Assembly (NCBI GenBank): GCA_900545615.1
Contig: UQZM01000043.1
Span: 1 to 18,108, forward strand
Source: an uncultured Collinsella sp.
GTDB taxonomy: Bacteria > Actinomycetota > Coriobacteriia > Coriobacteriales > Coriobacteriaceae
Length of the DNA stretch: 18,108 nucleotides
Reading direction: 5' to 3'
Each line of letters opens with the position of its first letter. Positions within the stretch are counted from its first letter, which is position 1. Under the pieces are notes generated by a model, which was not told the origin of the DNA, searched no databases, and saw nothing but the letters and a program-made list of their open reading frames with translations. The translations under genes were made by a program, and so were the position numbers. This document shows, in pieces, positions 7,262-13,581 of this stretch.

Positions 7262-7747
7262 TTAGTTGAGGGCGGCTTGGGCTAGGCGGGCTTCGGCGGC
7301 CTCCTCGGTGACGCCCAAGGCCACGGCGAACTCCTCGATGGAGCGGCGTTTGGCCTCCTTGAGTACGCGCATGTAGTAGGAGCTGGGTTTTTTATCAGCT
7401 TCCTCGGCCTGGCGAATGCGGTGCATCATGGTCTTTGCCACGCGGACCGTCTCGGGCGCGCCCAGCTTGAGCTGCTGCTTAAAGTGCGTCTCCTCAAGTG
7501 AACTGTTGCGCTCGGTAAAAGTGTCGCACTCCAGCTCGTCATAGTGGCTCAGCAGGTGCTCGGCATCTTGCTGCGAGATGGCGGCGTGCAAACGGTCGGC
7601 CTGCGCCACGGGGTACATGAGGATCGTCTGCGCATGTCCCTGCTTGGTCTCGAGCAGTAGCATGGGCTGCGGTGTGTCGTCCCTAAAACCGACGACGGTG
7701 CAGACTCCCTGACCCGGATGAATGACGTGTTGACCGATTGAGAACAT
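7262..7747 (-). CDS. CarD-family RNA polymerase-binding transcription regulator
   Basis: Encodes 161 residues. CarD/CdnL proteins bind the RNA polymerase beta subunit through an N-terminal Tudor-like domain and stabilise open promoter complexes, often at rRNA and growth-related promoters. Residues 1-55 (MFSIGQHVIHPGQGVCTVVGF..., then MLLLE and ILMYPV) match that domain. The rest is helical, as expected for the DNA-contacting part. The tryptophan usual near the start of the helical domain, which wedges into the upstream edge of the bubble, seems to be replaced by Phe77 (DTFTERN), and this domain is generally divergent. ATG 7747 has GGAGG 4 bases upstream. A reverse-strand promoter TTGCGC / TAGACA with 17-base spacing is possible around 7776-7810. 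It is divergent from argS. CarD family is confident; equivalence to mycobacterial CarD is not. Confidence 0.85.
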   Translation of the reverse strand: MFSIGQHVIHPGQGVCTVVGFRDDTPQPMLLLETKQGHAQTILMYPVAQADRLHAAISQQDAEHLLSHYDELECDTFTERNSSLEETHFKQQLKLGAPETVRVAKTMMHRIRQAEEADKKPSSYYMRVLKEAKRRSIEEFAVALGVTEEAAEARLAQAALN

Positions 7748-8089
7748 GCTACCTCCAACTTATACGAATTTACGTATGTCTAGAATAACACGCTGACGTG
7801 CGCAAACCCTTACTTTATGCAGGAAAAGCACACAACTCCGATAGGTAAGAGTATTCGATAACAGGCGCAGCTCATTCACACCTTTATGCATTTTCAACGC
7901 CTGCATAATCTGCAGGCAGACTGGCATCTTTGAGTGACTCCATACAAGCTGTAGTCAATTTTGTGCATATGCAATATCGATTGGCTTTACCCTGCGACAG
8001 TGCCCGTCGCTTGTGATAGAGTGCTACAAACTCTGGCTTTTGCCCTACGAGTGACCAAGAGCTCGGGGGCTTTAACACAAGGAGGATCT
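7748..8089. promoter_or_regulatory. Divergent carD-like/argS intergenic region with palindromes
   Basis: This 342-base region has no supportable gene and is more AT-rich than its surroundings. It contains the inverted repeat ATACG/CGTAT (7762-7777) just upstream of the CarD-like start, two CTTTATGCA direct repeats (7813-7821, 7882-7890), a perfect 7-bp inverted repeat GCCTGCATAATCTGCAGGC (7899-7917) and the palindrome TGCATATGCA (7964-7973). A weak argS promoter may be TGCGAC (7993-7998) with TAGAGT (8017-8022). AAGGAGG (8079-8085) is the argS ribosome binding site. I see no T-box signature, so tRNA-dependent control of argS is not supported. Confidence 0.5.
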
Positions 8090-9943
8090 ATGCCCGAGAA
8101 GATTGAAGAGCTGGTACGCGCTGCGCTTGCTGCGGCCCAGGAGGCCGGCGACCTTTCCGCATTTGAACTTGACGATTGCGCTATCGAGCGACCGGCTGAC
8201 ACTTCTCATGGCGAGTGGACCTCTACCATGGCCCTGAAGTCCGCCAAGCTGGCCCATTGCGCCCCGCGCAAGATCGCCGAGGCCATCGTTGCCCATATGC
8301 CCGAGGACCCCGCGATCGAGAAGGTCGAGATCGCAGGCCCCGGCTTCATCAACTTCTACCTCTCCGTTGCCGTCAAGAATGCCATCTTTGGCGAGGCTCG
8401 CGAGAAGGGTATGGACTTCGCTAAGTCCAACGTCGGTGGCGGCCTGAAGACCCAGGTCGAGTTCGTCTCCGCCAACCCCGTCGGCCCCATGCACATCGGC
8501 CATGGCCGCTGGGCCGCTCTGGGCGACTCCCTTTGCCGTGTGATGGACCACGCCGGTTACGATATCCAGCGTGAGTTCTACATTAACGACCACGGCTCTC
8601 AGATGAACACCTTCGGCAACTCCATCAGCACGCGCTATATGCAGCTTGCCGACATCATCGCCAAGCAGGGCGTGGATATCGACGAGGCTCACAAGCTGCT
8701 GATCGCCGACCGCGACGCCTTTGTTGCCGATGAGAACGACGAGCATCCCGAGGCCCATCCGTATCAGGACAACTTTGCCGAGACTCTGGGCAAGGACTCC
8801 TACGGCGGCGACTACATCATCGACGAGGCCGCCGAGTTCTGGCGCACCGACGGCGATAAGTGGGTCAACGCCGATCCGCAGGAGCGCATGGAGAGCTTCC
8901 GTGAGCGCGGCTACGTGAAGATGGTCGACAACATGCGCGACCTTTGCCATGCCGTTAACTGCGACTTCGATCGTTGGTTCTCCGAGCGCTCGCTGTATGT
9001 GAAGGACACCGAGGGTGAGACCGCCGGCACCTCCGCCGTCGACCGCGCCTTTGAGAAGCTCGACAAGATGGGCTACCTCTACACCAAGGACGGCGCCCTG
9101 TGGTTCCGCTCCACCGACCTGGGCGACGACAAGGACCGCGTGCTGATCAAGTCCGACGGCGAGTACACCTACTTTGCCTCCGACGTCGCCTATCACTGGG
9201 ATAAGTTCCAGCGCGTCGACCACGTCATCGACATCTGGGGCGCCGACCACCACGGCTACATCGAGCGCGTCCGCTGCGTCTGCGATGCCTTGGGTTACCC
9301 CGGCAAGTTCGAGGTTCTGCTGGGCCAGCTCGTCAACCTGCTGCGTAACGGCAAGCCCGTCCGTATGTCCAAGCGCAAGGGCACCATGGTGACCCTGCAG
9401 GAGCTCGTCGACGAGGTTGGCTCCGACGCCGCTCGTTACACGCTCATCTCCAAGAGCTCCAACCAGATGGTCGACTTCGATATCGAGGCCGTCAAGAAGC
9501 GCGACAACTCCAACCCGGTCTATTACGTGCAGTACGCTCACGCCCGCGTGTGCTCCATCCTGCGTCGTGCCGCTGACGTTACGCCCGAGCAGGCTGACGA
9601 GATGGGCATGAAGGCCGTCGCCGCCAAGGCCATCGGTGAGAACGTCGATTACTCGCTGCTGACCGACCCGACCGAGCTCGCCCTTTCGCGTAAGCTCAAC
9701 GAGCTCACCGACCTCATCGCCAGCTGCGCTCGCGACCGCGCCCCGTTCCGTCTGACGCACTTTGCCGAGGAACTCGCCGGCGACTTCCACAGCTTCTACG
9801 CTGCCTGCCAGGTTCTGCCGAGCGAGGGCCGTCCCGTCGACCCCGAGCTTTCGCGCGCCCGTCTGGCCGCTTGCGACGCCGTCCGCGTGACGCTCGCCCT
9901 GGTGCTCACCCTTGTTGGTGTCTCCGCTCCCGAGCAGATGTAA
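8090..9943 (+). CDS. argS: Arginyl-tRNA synthetase
   Basis: Encodes 617 residues, a class I aminoacyl-tRNA synthetase that charges tRNA-Arg in the cytoplasm. The N-terminal domain specific to ArgS is at about 1-110. VEFVSANPVGPMHIGHGRW contains the HIGH signature (135-138). VRMSKRKGTMVTL at 424-436 is the KMSKS-loop equivalent, here RMSKRKG, a variant common in bacterial ArgS. The C-terminal helical anticodon-binding domain contains YYVQYAHARVCSILRR and ends VSAPEQM, matching the usual ArgS terminus. The open frame extends upstream to 7961, but ATG 8090 has AAGGAGG at 8079-8085 and starts at the family N-terminus. It is followed by a clear terminator and appears to be transcribed alone. Confidence 0.97.
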   Translation: MPEKIEELVRAALAAAQEAGDLSAFELDDCAIERPADTSHGEWTSTMALKSAKLAHCAPRKIAEAIVAHMPEDPAIEKVEIAGPGFINFYLSVAVKNAIFGEAREKGMDFAKSNVGGGLKTQVEFVSANPVGPMHIGHGRWAALGDSLCRVMDHAGYDIQREFYINDHGSQMNTFGNSISTRYMQLADIIAKQGVDIDEAHKLLIADRDAFVADENDEHPEAHPYQDNFAETLGKDSYGGDYIIDEAAEFWRTDGDKWVNADPQERMESFRERGYVKMVDNMRDLCHAVNCDFDRWFSERSLYVKDTEGETAGTSAVDRAFEKLDKMGYLYTKDGALWFRSTDLGDDKDRVLIKSDGEYTYFASDVAYHWDKFQRVDHVIDIWGADHHGYIERVRCVCDALGYPGKFEVLLGQLVNLLRNGKPVRMSKRKGTMVTLQELVDEVGSDAARYTLISKSSNQMVDFDIEAVKKRDNSNPVYYVQYAHARVCSILRRAADVTPEQADEMGMKAVAAKAIGENVDYSLLTDPTELALSRKLNELTDLIASCARDRAPFRLTHFAEELAGDFHSFYAACQVLPSEGRPVDPELSRARLAACDAVRVTLALVLTLVGVSAPEQM

Positions 9944-9988
9944 GCTACGGGTCATTTGACCGCGCAGGTTTGGTTTAACTGAGCCTTG

Positions 9989-10022
9989 AAAGCCCGATCT
10001 CCCACGGAGGTCGGGCTTTTTG
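9989..10022 (+). terminator. Intrinsic terminator of argS
   Basis: A 14-bp stem (9989-10002 with 10006-10019) contains one G-U pair and a CAC loop. It begins AAAGCCCGA and ends TCGGGCTTTTT, 45 bases after the argS stop codon. Confidence 0.9.
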
Positions 10023-10106
10023 CGTTTGGTGAGACTATTTGGTTTGCCGGGAAATGCTACCAAATCGCAACTATACCGGTTTACGGGGCTGAATCGCCAA
10101 CTGGCG

Positions 10107-10178
10107 ACCATGGTGCCAATAGCAAAATTAAACCCGCAGGTAGATGGCTTATTGTTTCTTGAAAATGCAGGGTATGGT
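10107..10178 (+). repeat. Imperfect direct repeat, unit A
   Basis: A 72-base unit starting ACCATG, with GCAGGTAG at 10136-10143 and ending GGGTATGGT at 10170-10178. It aligns without gaps to unit B (10333-10404), with about two thirds identity counted by eye, and the conserved blocks sit at equal offsets. Confidence 0.65.
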
Positions 10179-10223
10179 TGGCTTGCAGCATTCTGGCCCC
10201 GTAATCCGGCATAGTTTTGAAAA

Positions 10224-10240
10224 CCGTCCCTTGGGGACGG
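10224..10240. repeat. Short GGGGAC hairpin
   Basis: CCGTCCC (10224-10230), TTG loop, GGGACGG (10234-10240): a perfect 7-bp GC-rich stem containing the GGGGAC core seen at 3612-3656 and in the hairpin elements at 6502 and 7208. It is followed by GGGAAACGGATCATTTTTG. Confidence 0.6.
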
Positions 10241-10332
10241 GGGAAACGGATCATTTTTGTCTCGTGGAGGGGTGGTGGGATACCGTCCGCCACGAATTGG
10301 GCTCATCTCCTACGTTTGGACGCATATCCCGA

Positions 10333-10404
10333 ACCATGCCGAAATGTACGATATTAAAAGCGCAGGTAGCAGACTCGTTGTTTTTGAAAAAACAAGGGTA
10401 TGGT
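10333..10404 (+). repeat. Imperfect direct repeat, unit B
   Basis: Second copy of the 72-base unit, 226 bases downstream of unit A. It shares ACCATG at its start, TTAAA, CGCAGGTAG (10361-10369), TTGTTT with a following A-run, and GGGTATGGT (10396-10404). Confidence 0.65.
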
Positions 10405-10461
10405 CAGGGGCCCGTGGGTAAACGTAGTAGATGGGCGCGATTCGTGGCTCGGCCATTCCGG

Positions 10462-10516
10462 ATGTCACGGTTTCACTCCTCTGACGTGACATTTCAGGCG
10501 CTTTTGAGGAGGAGTG
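10462..10516 (+). other. Interleaved inverted repeats (pseudoknot-like)
   Basis: ATGTCACG (10462-10469) is complementary to CGTGACAT (10485-10492), and CACTCCTC (10474-10481), lying in the loop of that stem, is complementary to GAGGAGTG (10509-10516). Both stems are perfect 8-mers in a-b-a'-b' order, with connectors of 4, 3 and 16 bases. This order allows an H-type pseudoknot or two alternative hairpins. It lies just upstream of the predicted rho promoter. Confidence 0.5.
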
Positions 10517-10558
10517 CCCCTTTTGACTAGTCGTTTAAGAACGTCCCCAATGACTAAG

Positions 10559-10586
10559 TTGCAGGTGGCGGCGGTTGTGTTACACT
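10559..10586 (+). promoter_or_regulatory. Probable promoter of rho
   Basis: TTGCAG (10559-10564) and TACACT (10581-10586) are separated by 16 bases. Transcription would start near 10593 and give a leader of about 140 bases before the rho start codon. Confidence 0.55.
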
Positions 10587-10592
10587 AACGCT

Positions 10593-10730
10593 GCGTATAT
10601 GACGCAAATATCTCGATACAGATCAATGATGTCCGTCGGTATTTGACGGAGCTAGACTGTTTAGCCGCCCTGAAGGTTTATGCAGGGAGCATGTGATCAC
10701 AGGGCTTGAAAAGAAAGTTGAGCAAACACT
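10593..10730 (+). promoter_or_regulatory. Structured leader of rho
   Basis: Several small stems follow each other: TGCGT/ACGCA (10592-10606), TCCGTC/GACGGA (10632-10650), GCTA/TAGC (10651-10665) and CCCTG/CAGGG (10668-10687). A second CAGGG (10700-10704) could compete for the same CCCTG. TGTGATCACA at 10692-10701 is a perfect palindrome. A 22-codon frame starting GTG 10693 ends at 10761, past the rho start, with AGGG just upstream. In E. coli, rho is autoregulated by Rho-dependent termination in its leader. Whether this leader does the same is inference. Confidence 0.4.
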
Positions 10731-13268
10731 GTGTCTGATCAACAGCAAGAAAACGAAATAACGACGACGCAAGCCGCTCCCGCTGCACCGGTTGTGTCGG
10801 ACCAGGTCGCGGCGCCCGCGCAAGCCTCGGCTCCTGAGACGCCTACGCCTGCAACGGCTGAGAAGGCCGTTCCTGCAACTGGTGAGGAGGCTGTTCCGGC
10901 AAAGCCCAAGCGCACGCGCCGCGCGGCCAAGCCTGCCGCTGACGGCGAGGAGGTCACCAAGCCCAAGCGCCGTACTACGCGCACGACACGCGCCAAGCGC
11001 ACCGTTGTAGCTGACTCCTCGGCGCCGATTTCCGATGAGGTCGCGCAGGCACGTGCGTTGGCGCAGATTAGCGAGGCTCAGGTGGTGCGCGCCCGCCGTC
11101 GTGCTGCCGAGCGTGAGGCCGCGGCTCTGACCGAGCTTGCAGCTCCGTCTGTGCCTGAGACGCCTGCCGCCGACCAGCCGACCGAGAAGCCGGTACCGCG
11201 CACACGCCGACGCACGGCTGCTAAGGCCGAGCAGGTTGCCGATCAGGTAACCCCTGAGCTCACCGAGGCTTCGGTCCGTTCCGCGGCAGGGGAGGGCGCA
11301 TCGCCTGCTGAGTCCGCTGCGCCTGTCGAGGCCAGCGAAGTTCCCGTTGTCGATCCGGCTTTGCGCCCGCACCGTCGCGGTCGCAAGCCCAAGGCCTTCG
11401 TCGAGGCAGAGAAGGCCGCAGCCGCAGCTGCAGCCGCTCGGGATGCTGCGGCGACCGCCGAGTCTGCAACCGCCGCCGACGCGCCCGTCCAGGATGCTAC
11501 GACTTCCGAGGCTGCTCCCGCCGATGTCGAGCCCGCCGACGTCCGTCCCGGTCGCAGCCGTCGCACTGCTGCTAAGCGCACGTCCAAGGCCAAGGCTGCC
11601 AAGAAGGGTGCATCCGAGGATTCCGCCGAGACGACCGTCGATGCATCGACTGATGCCGCCGAGCCCCAGGACGTTGAACAGCCTGCGTCCGAGAAGCCCA
11701 AGCGCGGTCGCAAGAAGTCCGCTAAGGCCAAGGCGTCCGAGCAGCAGGCCGAGGCCGAGCTGCAGGGCGATTCCAAGGCCGAGGCCAGCGATGATACTGC
11801 GGCTAACGCCGATGCCGCCGCAACCGGTGGCGCCGCGCCCGCCGAGGCCGAAGACGGCGCTCGCCCCAACCGTCGCCAGCACAAGCGCAACGACGAGCGC
11901 AGCGAGCGCAAGGACGACCGCAACAACGACCGTCGCAACCGCCAGCGCGATCGCAAACAGCGCAACAAGGAGCGCAACGCCGCCCCCACCGAGCCCACGC
12001 TTTCGCGTGAGGAGCTCGCTGCCATGAAGGTCGCCGAACTGCGCGAGAAGGCCAAGGAGTTCGAGATCGAGACGACCGGCAAGAAGAAAGCCGAGCTCGT
12101 CGAGGAGATCTACACCACCGCCGCGAAGGCAGAGGGCTTCCGCGACATCAAGGGCATTCTGCAGATTCGCCCGGACAGCTCCGGCATCATCCACGCCCAT
12201 GGCTACATGAAGTCCAACGACGACGCCTTCGTGCCCGCCTACCTCATCCGCTCCGCGCGCCTGCGCACGGGCGACGTCATCGAGGGCTCGCTGCGTCCTT
12301 CGCGCGGCGGCGACAAGCGCGCCGGCCTCGCCAAAATCACGACCGTCAACGGTCTAGACCCCGAGCAGATTCGCAACCGCCCCAAGTTTGGTGACCTCAC
12401 TCCGGTCTATCCCAACGAGCCGCTGCGCATGGAGCACGGCAAGGACTCCATTACCGGTCGCGCCATCGACATCGTGTCGCCGATCGGCAAGGGTCAGCGT
12501 GGCCTGATCGTGTCCCCGCCCAAGGCCGGCAAGACCACGATCCTCAAGAAGATCTGCCAGTCTATCTCGATTAACAACCCCGAGGTGCACCTCATCTGCC
12601 TGCTCGTCGACGAGCGCCCCGAAGAGGTCACCGATATGCAGCGCTCCATTAAGGGCGAGGTCGTGGCCTCGACCTTCGATATGCCCGCCGACAACCACAC
12701 CCGCGTGGCCGAGCTCGTCATCGAGCGCGCCAAGCGCATCGTGGAGCTGGGCGGCGATGTCGTGGTGGTGCTCGACTCCATCACGCGTCTTGCCCGCGCC
12801 TACAACTTGGCGGCGCCCGCCTCGGGCCGCATCCTTTCGGGCGGCGTCGATTCGGCGGCCCTGTATCCGCCCAAGCGCTTCCTGGGCGCAGCCCGTAATA
12901 TCGAGAACGGTGGCTCGCTCACCATCCTGGCCTCTGCCCTCATCGACACCGGTTCCAAGATGGACGAAGTCATCTTTGAGGAGTTCAAGGGCACCGGCAA
13001 CATGGAGCTTAAGCTCGACCGCGATCTTGCCGACCGTCGTATCTTCCCGGCCATTGACCCCGTTGCCTCCGGTACGCGCAACGAGGATCTGCTGGTCGAC
13101 GAGCAGATGCGCCCGTTTGTCTTTGGCCTGCGTCGCATTCTTGCCGGCATGAACAACACCGAGCGCGCAGCCGCATCGTTTATCAAGGGTCTTAAGGGCA
13201 CCAACACCAACCAGGAGTTCCTGGTGCGTTCGGCCAAAAAGCACAGCGACTACGAGCAGACGTTCTAG
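10731..13268 (+). CDS. rho: Transcription termination factor Rho with long N-terminal extension
   Basis: Encodes 845 residues, about twice the E. coli length (419). Rho is a hexameric RNA-dependent ATPase that binds nascent RNA and dislodges RNA polymerase. Residues 1 to about 423 are low-complexity, Ala/Glu/Lys/Pro-rich and probably disordered, with basic patches RRGRKPK (215-221) and KRGRKK (324-329) that resemble AT-hooks, and an Arg/Asn/Asp-rich stretch (378-416). The core follows: Rho N-terminal helices (about 425-465), cold-shock-like RNA-binding domain (469-545), and the ATPase with Walker A SPPKAGKT (595-602), DERPEEV, Walker B VVVVLDSITRLARAYN, and the Q- and R-loop regions (GGVDSAALYPPKRFLGAARN, DTGSKMDEVIFEEFKGTGNMEL). 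The RNA-binding motif is altered: E. coli DGFGFLRS corresponds to DSSGIIHA here. The start is GTG 10731. An in-frame TGA at 10719-10721 leaves no earlier start, and the Shine-Dalgarno sequence is weak. Confidence 0.95.
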   Translation: MSDQQQENEITTTQAAPAAPVVSDQVAAPAQASAPETPTPATAEKAVPATGEEAVPAKPKRTRRAAKPAADGEEVTKPKRRTTRTTRAKRTVVADSSAPISDEVAQARALAQISEAQVVRARRRAAEREAAALTELAAPSVPETPAADQPTEKPVPRTRRRTAAKAEQVADQVTPELTEASVRSAAGEGASPAESAAPVEASEVPVVDPALRPHRRGRKPKAFVEAEKAAAAAAAARDAAATAESATAADAPVQDATTSEAAPADVEPADVRPGRSRRTAAKRTSKAKAAKKGASEDSAETTVDASTDAAEPQDVEQPASEKPKRGRKKSAKAKASEQQAEAELQGDSKAEASDDTAANADAAATGGAAPAEAEDGARPNRRQHKRNDERSERKDDRNNDRRNRQRDRKQRNKERNAAPTEPTLSREELAAMKVAELREKAKEFEIETTGKKKAELVEEIYTTAAKAEGFRDIKGILQIRPDSSGIIHAHGYMKSNDDAFVPAYLIRSARLRTGDVIEGSLRPSRGGDKRAGLAKITTVNGLDPEQIRNRPKFGDLTPVYPNEPLRMEHGKDSITGRAIDIVSPIGKGQRGLIVSPPKAGKTTILKKICQSISINNPEVHLICLLVDERPEEVTDMQRSIKGEVVASTFDMPADNHTRVAELVIERAKRIVELGGDVVVVLDSITRLARAYNLAAPASGRILSGGVDSAALYPPKRFLGAARNIENGGSLTILASALIDTGSKMDEVIFEEFKGTGNMELKLDRDLADRRIFPAIDPVASGTRNEDLLVDEQMRPFVFGLRRILAGMNNTERAAASFIKGLKGTNTNQEFLVRSAKKHSDYEQTF

Positions 13269-13305
13269 GTTGTCATCCACACGCAGCGATAGCCATCAAT
13301 GCGAT

Positions 13306-13337
13306 AAAGGGTCGGGGCTTTGAGCCTCGGCCCTTTT
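13306..13337 (+). terminator. Intrinsic terminator of rho
   Basis: Stem AAAGGGTCGGGGCT (13306-13319) pairs with AGCCTCGGCCCTTT (13323-13336), with two G-U pairs and a TTG loop, and ends in four T residues. It lies 37 bases after the rho stop codon. Confidence 0.85.
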
Positions 13338-13416
13338 CCATATCGCCGCTCCGCGCTTATTTTTAACCATAAGACCGACGAGCAGCAGGTTTCCCGTTTC
13401 AATCCGACATCGTCGC

Positions 13417-13445
13417 TTGCAATCGACGGGGCGGTTTCGCATAAT
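13417..13445 (+). promoter_or_regulatory. Sigma70-type promoter of the unknown membrane protein/VanZ unit
   Basis: TTGCAA (13417-13422) and CATAAT (13440-13445) have the optimal 17-base spacing. The leader to the ATG at 13582 would be about 130 bases. Confidence 0.65.
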
Positions 13446-13581
13446 AGCTTTTAAGCTTCGCGACGGAAAACGCAGATGAAACGAACCATATACCGTTGCT
13501 TTGGGGCATAGCCCCGCTTCATCTTCTCTCGCGCAGCCAACTGAATGATGCGATTTGGGTGCTGGAAGATGGGGAGAGCTC

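Larger units (their letters stand above)
9944..10558. other. Repeat-rich non-coding region between argS and the rho promoter
   Basis: About 600 bases hold the argS terminator and then a mosaic of structured elements but no convincing gene. After the terminator come ATTTGGT/ACCAAAT (10037-10065), CGCCA/TGGCG (10095-10106), the palindrome ACCATGGT (10107-10114), repeat unit A, a GGGGAC hairpin (10224-10240), repeat unit B, interleaved inverted repeats (10462-10516), the palindrome GACTAGTC (10525-10532) and a GTCCCC (10543-10548). The open frames here use unlike codons and run through these repeats. The AT content is higher than in the flanking genes. Confidence 0.6.
13269..13581. other. Intergenic region between rho and the unknown membrane gene
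   Basis: This 313-base region has no gene. It carries the rho terminator (13306-13337), a probable promoter (13417-13445) and, in the resulting leader, a short hairpin GGGGC-ATA-GCCCC (13503-13515) followed by a T/C-rich run. The GGGGAG ribosome binding site of the next gene lies at 13571-13576. Confidence 0.55.

Noticed and set aside
7884..8078. 64-codon reverse reading frame upstream of argS
   Set aside because: It covers the argS promoter region and palindromes, has no ribosome binding site and no family resemblance.
8041..8089. T-box or tRNA-sensing riboswitch before argS
   Set aside because: No conserved T-box sequence, specifier loop or terminator/antiterminator pair is visible between 7980 and the start codon.
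8072..10306. 744-codon reverse reading frame opposite argS
   Set aside because: Long antisense frames are common in GC-rich DNA. The forward strand is clearly argS with all its motifs.
10144..10530. 128-codon forward reading frame in the argS-rho gap
   Set aside because: It runs through repeat unit A, the GGGGAC hairpin, repeat unit B and the interleaved inverted repeats, has no good ribosome binding site, and has no recognisable domain. Its internal peptide similarity (QVA..LFLKKQGYG-like) simply reflects the DNA repeats.
10692..10701. TGTGATCACA as a CRP/FNR-type binding site
   Set aside because: The two half sites lack the 6-base spacer of the CRP consensus, and the sequence lies downstream of the predicted start point. 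It is kept only as a palindrome in the leader.
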